In this document: piece by piece, positions 1-5,798 of the stretch
How the letters are laid out: each line of letters begins with the position of its first letter
Numbering within the stretch: position 1 is the stretch's first letter
NCBI GenBank assembly: GCA_016781705.1
Contig: JADDPV010000039.1
Span: 1-6,514, forward strand
Reading direction: 5' to 3'
Length of the DNA: 6,514 nucleotides
From: Rubrobacter sp.
GTDB lineage: Bacteria > Actinomycetota > Rubrobacteria > Rubrobacterales > Rubrobacteraceae
Position numbers and translations under genes: made by a program
Notes under the pieces: generated by a model
Told to the model about the DNA's origin: nothing
Seen by the model: the letters and a program-made list of their open reading frames with translations, nothing else
The model's database searches: none

Positions 1-290
1 TTAGGCTTGGGAGGCGCGACACCCGAAGGATACTCCTCTGGTTCCTGCTCGGGTGGTTCGGGCACACCATAGCCGACTTCCTCACCCACGTGGACGACAC
101 CCGGCCGCTGTTCTGGCCTCTCTCCGCCTGGGAGTGGTCCAGCCCCGTCTCCTACTACAACTCGCAGTATCACGGGCAGGAGTTCTTCCTCCTCAGCCAC
201 GGGCTGATGCTGCTGATCATCTCGTGGCTATTCCTAAAGAGGATCATGGCCCGGAGGAAACGGTCCAAGGTAGCCACCGGCAAACGGTAG
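1..290 (+). CDS. 3' end of a YdjM/DUF457-like membrane metal-dependent hydrolase (partial)
   Basis: The frame is open from base 3 to the TAG at 288-290, giving the last 95 residues; the start lies outside the window. A GTG at 90 would give only 66 residues and cut away conserved-looking sequence, so it is unlikely to be the true start. The visible part has a hydrophobic stretch (ILLWFLLGWFGH) followed by a His/Asp-rich segment, GHTIADFLTHVDD, then PLFWPLS and a W/Y-rich loop (SPVSYY). Next comes a C-terminal membrane segment (LMLLIISWLFL) and a basic tail. A G-H-x3-D-x2-T-H pattern followed by P-L-x-W-P-L-S resembles the C-terminal half of DUF457 proteins such as E. coli YdjM, called metal-dependent hydrolases by family annotation. 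The His and Asp residues are plausible metal ligands, but no reaction is established. The gene converges on the ABC ATPase with no intervening base and is probably not part of the transporter unit. Confidence 0.62.
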   Translation, partial: RLGRRDTRRILLWFLLGWFGHTIADFLTHVDDTRPLFWPLSAWEWSSPVSYYNSQYHGQEFFLLSHGLMLLIISWLFLKRIMARRKRSKVATGKR

Positions 291-1352
291 TCACGGGCTC
301 TCTTCGAGCACCCACAAGGAACCCGCGGGCAGCCGGGCGGTGACCTCTTCTCCCTCGCGCGGCCTCGCGTGGGGAGGCATGGCAACCCGGAGCTTTACGC
401 CGGCCGCGTCGAGGCTGCACGCCACGCGGGTACCGAGGTAGGCGACCCCGGTGACGTGCGCCGGGAAGGAGTTCTCGCCATCTTCCAGGCGCACCGCCTC
501 GGGACGGATGGTCAGGATGACGTCCCCCGGCGGTGCCTTTCTCGCGAGCTTTAGGTGCCCCAGCGGCGTCTCGACCGCGCCGTTTCTCGCCCGGCCCCGG
601 ATGAAGTTGGTGGCGCCGAAGAACTCGGCGACCCGACGACTCGCCGGACGGTCGTAGAAGGCCTGCGGCTTATCGTACATCTGCAGCCTGCCCTCGAAGA
701 GGAGGGCGATGCGGTCGGCCAGCACCACGGCCTCCTCCTGGTCGTGGGTAACGAAGACGGTCGTGTAGCCGCCCTCGCGCTGCACCTCCTTCACGAGGCC
801 CCGCATCTCTTCCCGGAGGTTGGCGTCGAGGGCGCTCAAAGGCTCGTCCAGGAGCAAAACGCGCGGCTCGGTGATGAGCGCGCGCGCCAGCGCCACGCGT
901 TGCTGCTGCCCGCCGGAGAGCTCGTCGGGGCGGCGGTCCGCGAAACCCTCCATCCGGACCTGCCGGAGCGTCGTCTCGACCCGGCGGCCGGTCTGGTCCC
1001 GAGAAACGTTCCGCATCCTGAGCCCGAAGCCGACGTTCGCCTCCACGCTCATATGCGGGAAGAGGAGGGGCTTCTGAAAGACCATCGCCGCTCCCCGCTT
1101 CTCCGGCGGCACGCCCAGCACCGAGCGGCCGTTCACCAGCACGTCCCCGGACGTGGGCCGCAGAAGGCCGGCTATCACCTTGAGCGCCGTCGTCTTTCCG
1201 CAGCCCGAGGGTCCCAGGAAAGCAATTAGCTCCCCCGGCTCCACCGCGAGCGAGAGGCCAGATAAGGCCGGCTCCCCGGTCCTCAGGTAGCGGTGCGAGA
1301 GGTCCTCGAGTCGCAGGCGGGCGCTCACGGCAGGCTCGCGGGTCGGCGTCAC
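291..1352 (-). CDS. ABC transporter ATP-binding protein with TOBE domain (PotA/CysA type, YnjD role)
   Basis: This is a cytoplasmic ATPase subunit of 353 residues, the usual length for importer ATPases with a C-terminal regulatory domain. Walker A is GPSGCGKT at about residues 47-54, the Q-loop glutamine is Q93, and the signature LSGGQQQR lies at 145-152. Walker B VLLLDEP is at 165-171, the D-loop SALD at 173-176 and the switch histidine H203. Every residue needed for ATP hydrolysis is present. Residues from about 245 onward form a TOBE-like domain with the typical IRPEAVRL segment at 282-289. The start is GTG at 1350-1352 with a weak AGG six bases upstream; a second in-frame GTG (residue 9, 1326-1328) is possible. 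The gene follows the TVP38 gene by 19 bp, so the two are probably cotranscribed. It most likely powers the two permeases at 2807-4460, the only ABC permeases visible. E. coli YnjD is shorter (about 217 residues) and lacks a TOBE domain, so strict orthology is not claimed. Confidence 0.93.
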   Translation of the reverse strand: MTPTREPAVSARLRLEDLSHRYLRTGEPALSGLSLAVEPGELIAFLGPSGCGKTTALKVIAGLLRPTSGDVLVNGRSVLGVPPEKRGAAMVFQKPLLFPHMSVEANVGFGLRMRNVSRDQTGRRVETTLRQVRMEGFADRRPDELSGGQQQRVALARALITEPRVLLLDEPLSALDANLREEMRGLVKEVQREGGYTTVFVTHDQEEAVVLADRIALLFEGRLQMYDKPQAFYDRPASRRVAEFFGATNFIRGRARNGAVETPLGHLKLARKAPPGDVILTIRPEAVRLEDGENSFPAHVTGVAYLGTRVACSLDAAGVKLRVAMPPHARPREGEEVTARLPAGSLWVLEESP

Positions 1353-1371
1353 CGGCTACCTGTCAACGGCC

Positions 1372-2169
1372 TCATTCATCTTCTTCAATAGTACCCTCTT
1401 GTTCGCTCAGGGGTACCGGCTTGCCCTGCTTGCGTCGCCGGATGATGGCGGCCACCACCGCCCCGGCGATTACGGCGCCGAACACGACCAGCAGCACCCG
1501 GACGTACTGCGGCGCCCGTCCTCCCAGGTACGAGTAGACGAAGGTCGCGGGGGCCATGCCGACCACCGTGGCGGCCATAAACCACCAGAACCTCATCCTG
1601 GTGAGGCCGGCGGCGAAGGAGATGACGTCGAAGGAGATTATGGGCACCAGACGGGCGACGAGGACCGCGTACGCGCCCCAGCGCAAAAACCAGCGATCCG
1701 CGGCCTCCAGGCTCGTGCCCCCGACCAGTGCTTCGATGACACCCCGTCCCAAAGCGCGCGAGATCCCGAAGCTCAAAGCCGCCGCCAGGCTCGCGCTGAC
1801 GAGACTCAACATACCCCCCCAGAAGGTCCCGAAAGCCAGACCGTTGGCGAAGGTCAGGACGAACGCCGGCAAGGGAGCCACCAGAGCCTGCAAGATCATC
1901 AGCGACGCCGAGACGACCGGCGCCCAGAGCCCGAACGAGAGGATGTAGTCCCTGAGACCCGAAACGTCTCCCCGGCCCAGGAGCGTCGCAGCCCGGTCCA
2001 CCTCCGAGCGGAACCCCGCCGAGAGGAGGTAGGCGAGCCCGAACGCCGCCAGGGCGGCAAGGGTCAGCGCGAACCTGACCCGTCTTACGGTACAGGGATC
2101 TATCGTAACCCTCTTCGCCGACACGGCCCGCCAACGATACCACCCGCGAGGCGCGAACCTCCCCGCCAT
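1372..2169 (-). CDS. TVP38/TMEM64 family (VTT-domain) membrane protein, copy 1
   Basis: This is a 265-residue integral membrane protein of the TVP38/TMEM64 group (SNARE-associated/VTT superfamily, with E. coli YdjX, YdjZ and DedA relatives). A first membrane segment lies near residues 32-51. The VTT core runs from about 97 to 216: a proline-bearing entry (APLPAF), glycine-rich NGLAFGTFWGG, a small-residue helix ending SFGISRALGR, then RLVPIISFDVISFAAGLTRM at 173-192. A last helix at about 223-243 is followed by a basic patch (RRRKQGK) and an acidic tail (EQEGTIEEDE). Eukaryotic relatives TMEM41B and VMP1 are lipid scramblases and some bacterial DedA-superfamily proteins move undecaprenyl phosphate; which lipid this one handles, if any, is unknown. 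The start is uncertain. ATG at 2169 has a GGAG only one base away, and GTG at 2124 (residue 16) would give a more typical short basic N-terminus. The ATPase follows by 19 bp. It begins 23 bp from the divergent phosphatidyltransferase gene. Confidence 0.9.
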   Translation of the reverse strand: MAGRFAPRGWYRWRAVSAKRVTIDPCTVRRVRFALTLAALAAFGLAYLLSAGFRSEVDRAATLLGRGDVSGLRDYILSFGLWAPVVSASLMILQALVAPLPAFVLTFANGLAFGTFWGGMLSLVSASLAAALSFGISRALGRGVIEALVGGTSLEAADRWFLRWGAYAVLVARLVPIISFDVISFAAGLTRMRFWWFMAATVVGMAPATFVYSYLGGRAPQYVRVLLVVFGAVIAGAVVAAIIRRRKQGKPVPLSEQEGTIEEDE

Positions 2170-2180
2170 GCTCCGGCTGC

Positions 2181-2186
2181 TATCAT
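2181..2186 (+). promoter_or_regulatory. candidate -10 element (TATCAT) for the phosphatidyltransferase gene
   Basis: TATCAT fits the TAnnnT form of a housekeeping -10 box and lies six bases before the ATG at 2193. This spacing would place the transcription start at or very near the A of the ATG. No purine-rich ribosome binding site lies between them, as expected for a leaderless message. No clear -35 box is seen about 17 bp upstream. This is a motif call from six bases and is weak on its own. Confidence 0.35.
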
Positions 2187-2192
2187 CGAAAT

Positions 2193-2792
2193 ATGCTGGA
2201 CGAGGAGCTCCGTCGGGGCGCCAAGCCCTTCTACCGGCCCGCCGCCACCGCCCTCGCCCGCCGGGGCATCACCGGCAACGCCCTCACCGTAGCGAGCCTC
2301 GTGGCCGGCGTGCTCTGCCTGGGAGCGATTGCAGCCGGCCTCAACGTTTTGGGGCTCGTACTCTGGCTTTCGAACCGCCTCCTCGACGGCCTCGACGGGG
2401 AGGTGGCCCGCCTGCGGGGCGAGACCTCGGAGCTCGGCTCGTTCTTGGACATCGCGGCGGACTTCTTCATGTACGGCGGCTTCCTGGTCGCCCTCGCCGT
2501 TCAGCACCCGGAGGCCCGCCTCGCCCTGGTGACGCTCTTCTTCGCCTACTACCTGAACGGCAGCATATTCCTGGCCCTCTCCGGCATCCTGGAGAGGTTG
2601 AGGGCCGAACGCCTCACGGAGAGGGGCCTCCACTTCCGCCGCTCGCTGACCGAGGGGTTCGAGACGATCGTCGTGGGCGTGCTCTTCCTCGTCTTTCCCG
2701 GCCACGTCTCCCTCATCGCCTGGGTCTTCGCCGCCATGGTCTTCGTCTCCTCGGCCCAACGCCTCCAGGACGCTCGGCGGGTGCTGAGGTAG
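2193..2792 (+). CDS. CDP-alcohol phosphatidyltransferase family protein (YnjF-like)
   Basis: This is a 199-residue membrane enzyme of the CDP-alcohol phosphotransferase class I family, close in length to E. coli YnjF. The complete signature D-x2-D-G-x2-A-R-x8-G-x3-D-x3-D is present: D65, D68, G69, A72, R73, G82, D86 and D90. All metal and CDP-binding aspartates are kept, so the enzyme should be active. Such enzymes transfer a substituted phosphate from a CDP-linked donor to an alcohol with release of CMP, at the inner face of the membrane. The substrates cannot be read from the sequence. Hydrophobic helices follow at about 33-60, 92-104, 110-131, 157-169 and 172-187. The ATG start is supported by the usual family N-terminus (MLDEELRRGAKPFYRPAA); no Shine-Dalgarno is visible. 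It is the only gene on the plus strand inside the otherwise leftward transporter cluster, with gaps of 23 bp on its left and 14 bp on its right. Confidence 0.94.
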   Translation: MLDEELRRGAKPFYRPAATALARRGITGNALTVASLVAGVLCLGAIAAGLNVLGLVLWLSNRLLDGLDGEVARLRGETSELGSFLDIAADFFMYGGFLVALAVQHPEARLALVTLFFAYYLNGSIFLALSGILERLRAERLTERGLHFRRSLTEGFETIVVGVLFLVFPGHVSLIAWVFAAMVFVSSAQRLQDARRVLR

Positions 2793-2806
2793 GGCAAAGC
2801 AACCGC

Positions 2807-3616
2807 TCACGAGGGTTTGCCGACGCCCAGGAGCTCCCGCTCGTCGCCGGAGTTCAGGTAGCGGAGCGCCAGCAAGAGCGCGGCGATGGCCGGCAGGACG
2901 AAGACCAGCGCCAGGCCCGAGGTGATCACGGGGTCGTTGCCGGAGGCCGCGGAGAAGAGCAGCATCGGGAGGGTGACGACGTTCCCGCCGCCGATGAGCA
3001 GGGTCAGGACGTACTGGCTCCAGGAGATCAGGAACCCGAACAGGGCGGCCACCGCCACCCCCGGCGCCACCTGCGGCAGCGTCACGTAGAGAAACGCCCG
3101 CCAGGCGCTCGCCCCCAAAGTCCGGGCCGCTTCTTCGAGTTCCCCGGTCCGCTTGGCGAAGACGCTGGTAAGGATGATCGCCGTGTAGGGCACCGTCGGG
3201 ACCAGGTGCACCAGGAACACGCCGAAGGCGCTGTCCGCGAGCCCGAGCCGGATGAACGTGAGGTGGATGCCCATCGTCGAGGCCAGGGGAGGGACCAGGA
3301 TAGGGAGCAAGATAAAGAAGATGACGAGCCCTTTGAGGCGGAACTCGTAGCGGCCCAGGGCCATCCCCGCCGGAAGCCCGACCGCGACCGAGGCGATGGC
3401 CGTCGCTCCGGCGATAAGGAGGCTCGTAAGCGTCGCCCCGAGGACGCGGCCCCCCGGCTCGACGAGGTAGACGATACCCCGCAGCGACCACTCCGAGGGC
3501 AGGAGGTCCGGGAAGCGCCACTCTCCGGCAAAAGCCCACAAGAACAGCGGGACGAACGGCAGCGCCACCAGGGCGGCGACCACGGCGAGCCCGGCGTTGG
3601 TTCGTCTCTTACCCAC
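2807..3616 (-). CDS. ABC transporter permease, second subunit (YnjC C-terminal half-like)
   Basis: This is a 269-residue inner-membrane permease of the binding-protein-dependent (MetI-like) type. It has about six membrane segments, near residues 10-29, 58-82, 96-118, 129-151, 186-205 and 233-251. The cytoplasmic EAA loop that docks on the ATPase is clear at 159-186: ELEEAARTLGAS followed by the conserved LP at 180-181 (EAA-x3-G spacing intact). The start is GTG at 3614-3616, inside the last codons of the preceding permease gene; the 8 bp overlap and lack of a strong ribosome binding site point to translational coupling. The two permeases probably form a heterodimeric channel. In E. coli both halves are fused in one YnjC protein of about 511 residues. 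The gene ends 14 bp from the stop of the convergent phosphatidyltransferase gene. The transported solute is unknown. Confidence 0.93.
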   Translation of the reverse strand: MGKRRTNAGLAVVAALVALPFVPLFLWAFAGEWRFPDLLPSEWSLRGIVYLVEPGGRVLGATLTSLLIAGATAIASVAVGLPAGMALGRYEFRLKGLVIFFILLPILVPPLASTMGIHLTFIRLGLADSAFGVFLVHLVPTVPYTAIILTSVFAKRTGELEEAARTLGASAWRAFLYVTLPQVAPGVAVAALFGFLISWSQYVLTLLIGGGNVVTLPMLLFSAASGNDPVITSGLALVFVLPAIAALLLALRYLNSGDERELLGVGKPS

Positions 3617-4460
3617 GGCCGAGGTTCCGAGCGAAACGCAGGTACGCGGCGGCGAAGGCGGCGGTTATGAGGGCGATGAGGACGTTGATCGCCATCGCGA
3701 CCGGGCGGTCCGAGAGCTCGATGCTCCGGTACTCCTCGTAGGCCATGACCGGCAGCATCGTAGGGTAGTCCTCCCCGAGCAGGTAGGGGACCTCGAAGGC
3801 TCCGAAGGTGAAGGCGAAGACGATGAGGCTGGAGGCGACTATCCCCGGCGCTATGACCGGGAAGATCACGTACCAGAACCTCTGCCAGGCGTTGGCCCCC
3901 AGAGTCTTCGCCACGTCCTCGAGCTCGGCGGCGACGCCCCTCAAGCCCGCGAGCACCACGAGCGCGATAAAAGGCGTCTCCTTCCACACGTAGGTGAGGA
4001 TAACGCCAACGGAATACTTATCGTAGAGGAGGGCCGGGAACTCGGCGGGTTCCCCGATCAGGCCCAGAGCCGCCGCCAAGCGTGCCCCCAGGCCGGTCTG
4101 GGAGATCACGAGCGCGATGCCCACCGCGGCCACGAGGTGGGGAACGGTGATGGGGACCTGGAAGACGACCGAGCTTACCCTGCCGGGGCCGCGCCTCAAA
4201 GCGAGCGCCGCGAGCACGGCGAGGACGGTGGCCAGAGCGGTCGAGACGCCCGCCACGTACACCGTGAGCAGCAGTGCGTCCAGGAAGTCCTCGCGCCCGA
4301 GCACCTCCCGGTAGGCGTCGAAGCTCATCCCGGTCATCCCGATGGCGGGCAGGTAGCCCAAAGACTGCACGAGGGCGGCGTAGAGCCCGCCGGTGAAGAG
4401 CACTCCCAGCACCAGCAGCGCAGGGGTAAGGAGCAACGTTATCTTGAGCCTTCCGCCCAC
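3609..4460 (-). CDS. ABC transporter permease, first subunit (YnjC N-terminal half-like)
   Basis: This is a 283-residue MetI-type permease. I chose the GTG at 4458-4460 as start. It overlaps the TAG stop of the binding-protein gene by one base (TAGTG), has an AGAGGAA ribosome binding site just ahead, and begins with the expected short basic N-terminus (VGGRLKITLLL). An in-frame GTG at 4511 would give 300 residues, but the extra 17 are translated from the 3' end of the binding-protein gene and look soluble. Membrane segments lie near 6-26, 62-86, 98-119, 149-171, 201-220 and 255-275, with a periplasmic loop between the first two. The EAA loop is ELEDVAKTLGAN at 179-190 followed by the conserved proline P201. 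A and G of the EAA motif are kept, with V in place of the first A. It partners the permease at 2807-3616 and receives substrate from the YnjB-like lipoprotein. The overlaps on both sides indicate one operon. Confidence 0.93.
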   Translation of the reverse strand: MGGRLKITLLLTPALLVLGVLFTGGLYAALVQSLGYLPAIGMTGMSFDAYREVLGREDFLDALLLTVYVAGVSTALATVLAVLAALALRRGPGRVSSVVFQVPITVPHLVAAVGIALVISQTGLGARLAAALGLIGEPAEFPALLYDKYSVGVILTYVWKETPFIALVVLAGLRGVAAELEDVAKTLGANAWQRFWYVIFPVIAPGIVASSLIVFAFTFGAFEVPYLLGEDYPTMLPVMAYEEYRSIELSDRPVAMAINVLIALITAAFAAAYLRFARNLGRG

Positions 4461-5683
4461 TACTTCCTCTGCACCTCGGAGATCCAACCATCCTGTATCG
4501 CCAGGAGCCACTCCGCGCGGGCCTCGGGGACCCTGTTCTCCCGCAGCTCGTCCAGCGGCAGCGCGGCGGGGCCGGGAGCCGCCGTGAACTCCTCGCGCAT
4601 GTTTTCGGGCAGCCTCTGCGGGTCGAGCGTCGAGAGGCCCCCTACGACGTTCTGCCGCTGCAGCTCGAGCTGGGCCTCGGGGCTCTCCAGGAAGTTCGCC
4701 ACCACCCGCGCCCCGTCCTTGTTCGGGGCGTTGAATGGGATGGCGACGTAGCTGGTGTTGCTCACGGTCCCCCCTTCGAAGAGGTAGGCGCGGGTCGTCT
4801 CGGGGAAGATTCCCTTCTCTACCTGACGCTGCGCGTAGTACGGGTTGTAGCTCATGGTGAAGTCCACCTGCCCGTTCTGGTAGAGCTCATCGAGCGCCGT
4901 AGAGGTCTCGGGATAGGTCTCTCCTTCGCGCCACAGGTTGGGCTCGAGGTCGTTCATGAACCCGTAGAACCCCGGCGCCACCTCGTCGAACATCCCCTCG
5001 TCGAACTCCCCCTGGTAGGGCTCTGTCTGGCCGGTAATCTGGTAGAAGGCCTGCTCCACGAAGGCGTTGCCGAAGAAATCCGGCGGCGCCGGGTAGGTGA
5101 AGCGGCCCGGATTTTCCTCGGCCCAGGTCATGAGCTCCTCCATGTCCCTCGGCGGGTCCTCGACCCTGGCCGAGTCGTAGATCATGACGAACTGAGCCTG
5201 GCTCCAGGGGGCCTCGTAGCCGTCCACCGGGTAGCCGAAGTCCATTTTTACCAACGGGCTCTCCCAGTCTATGTACCTGGCGTTGGGCAGATCTTCGGCC
5301 CACGGCCCGAACCACAGCCCCGCCTGGGAGCCGGTGTAGAAGTTCTCTCCGTTGATCCAGACGAGGTCCACCGTCCCCTCGTCGTCGCCCGCCTGCTTCT
5401 CGTTGAGGAGCTTGTTGACGACCTCGGCGGCGTCGCTTACGGGGGTGCGCTTCAGGGTGATGCCGTGCTCCTCCTCAAGACGGGGAGCGACCCACTCGTC
5501 CACGTAGGCGTTCGTCGCGTCATCCCCGCCGTACATGAAGAAGTTGACAGTGCTCCCGCGCGCCGCCTCCTCCGCCTCCGGGAAGGGTTTGGGTTCCGGG
5601 GAATCGCCACCATCCGCCCCGCTTCCGCCACAGGCGGAGACCGCCAAGGCCAGCAGCGTCATCAACAGGATTTTGATCTTCAA
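4460..5683 (-). CDS. YnjB-like ABC transporter solute-binding lipoprotein
   Basis: This is a 407-residue extracytoplasmic binding protein. The start is TTG at 5681-5683, backed by a GAGGAGG site and by a complete signal peptide: MKIKILLMTLLALAVSAC, with lipobox V15-S16-A17-C18, so Cys18 should be lipidated and anchored to the outer face of the membrane. Starting at Met8 would remove the basic n-region. After a Gly/Asp/Pro/Glu-rich linker (about 19-43) the mature fold begins with VNFFMYGGDDATNAYVDEW. Stretches that I recognise as YnjB-like are DEWVAPRLEEEHGITLKR (62-79), VNKLLNEKQAG (89-99) and the DLVWINGENFYTG region (106-118). Later parts include GYEAPWSQAQFVMIYD (155-170) and a C-terminal GGLSTLDPQRLPENM segment (348-362). 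E. coli YnjB belongs to a binding-protein group of unknown ligand. Many aromatic and acidic residues line the conserved regions, but no ligand can be deduced. It is the first transporter gene after a 115 bp gap and overlaps the next permease by one base. Confidence 0.93.
   Translation of the reverse strand: MKIKILLMTLLALAVSACGGSGADGGDSPEPKPFPEAEEAARGSTVNFFMYGGDDATNAYVDEWVAPRLEEEHGITLKRTPVSDAAEVVNKLLNEKQAGDDEGTVDLVWINGENFYTGSQAGLWFGPWAEDLPNARYIDWESPLVKMDFGYPVDGYEAPWSQAQFVMIYDSARVEDPPRDMEELMTWAEENPGRFTYPAPPDFFGNAFVEQAFYQITGQTEPYQGEFDEGMFDEVAPGFYGFMNDLEPNLWREGETYPETSTALDELYQNGQVDFTMSYNPYYAQRQVEKGIFPETTRAYLFEGGTVSNTSYVAIPFNAPNKDGARVVANFLESPEAQLELQRQNVVGGLSTLDPQRLPENMREEFTAAPGPAALPLDELRENRVPEARAEWLLAIQDGWISEVQRK
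4464..4470 (-). promoter_or_regulatory. ribosome binding site that decides the first permease start
   Basis: On the minus strand AGAGGAA occupies this position, inside the last codons of the binding-protein gene. Its GAGG core is five bases before the GTG at 4460. This favours 4460 over the alternative GTG at 4511 as the permease start. Confidence 0.7.
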
Positions 5684-5693
5684 ACCTGGGGCC

Positions 5694-5700
5694 CCTCCTC
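5694..5700 (-). promoter_or_regulatory. ribosome binding site for the TTG-started binding protein
   Basis: GAGGAGG on the minus strand ends ten bases before the TTG at 5683 and continues into two more G residues, so spacing of about eight is also possible. It supports the rare TTG start. An 8 bp GGGGCCCC palindrome (5688-5695) overlaps its downstream end and might fold over part of the site; that effect is only a suggestion. Confidence 0.75.
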
Positions 5701-5798
5701 GCCTTCAGGGTACAGTCCGGACACAGCCCGTTCCCGACGGGAGGGCCGGAGGGCTCTGGTCGTCATACGAAGCAAGACGCGGCATGGATTAGCGCGCG

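Noticed and set aside
555..1229. Plus-strand open frame (224 codons) antisense to the ABC ATPase
   Set aside because: The ATPase carries every catalytic motif on the other strand; this frame has no recognisable pattern and is a composition effect.
2793..2821. GGCAAA ... TTTGCC inverted repeat between the convergent phosphatidyltransferase and permease stops, as a shared terminator
   Set aside because: The stem is only 6 bp with a 17-base loop and there is no T-tract on either strand; such a repeat is expected by chance.
2100..3539. Minus-strand open frame (479 codons) in another frame across the permease, phosphatidyltransferase and TVP38 start
   Set aside because: It crosses the ends of three well-supported genes, has low-complexity translation and no recognisable domain.
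2168..3670. Long plus-strand open frame (500 codons) over the phosphatidyltransferase and second permease
   Set aside because: It is out of frame with the clear CDP-alcohol signature in its left part and antisense to the permease EAA loop in its right part. Its translation is low-complexity Arg/Gly/Pro/Glu, typical of high-GC shadow frames.
4461..4511. N-terminal extension of the first permease to the GTG at 4511
   Set aside because: It would be translated from the 3' end of the binding-protein gene in another frame, adds a soluble-looking segment, and ignores the AGAGGAA site ahead of the GTG at 4460.
3597..4751. Long plus-strand open frame (384 codons) antisense to the first permease and the binding protein
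   Set aside because: The translation is rich in Glu, Gly, Arg and His with no domain or membrane pattern; the opposite strand holds well-supported permease and binding-protein genes.
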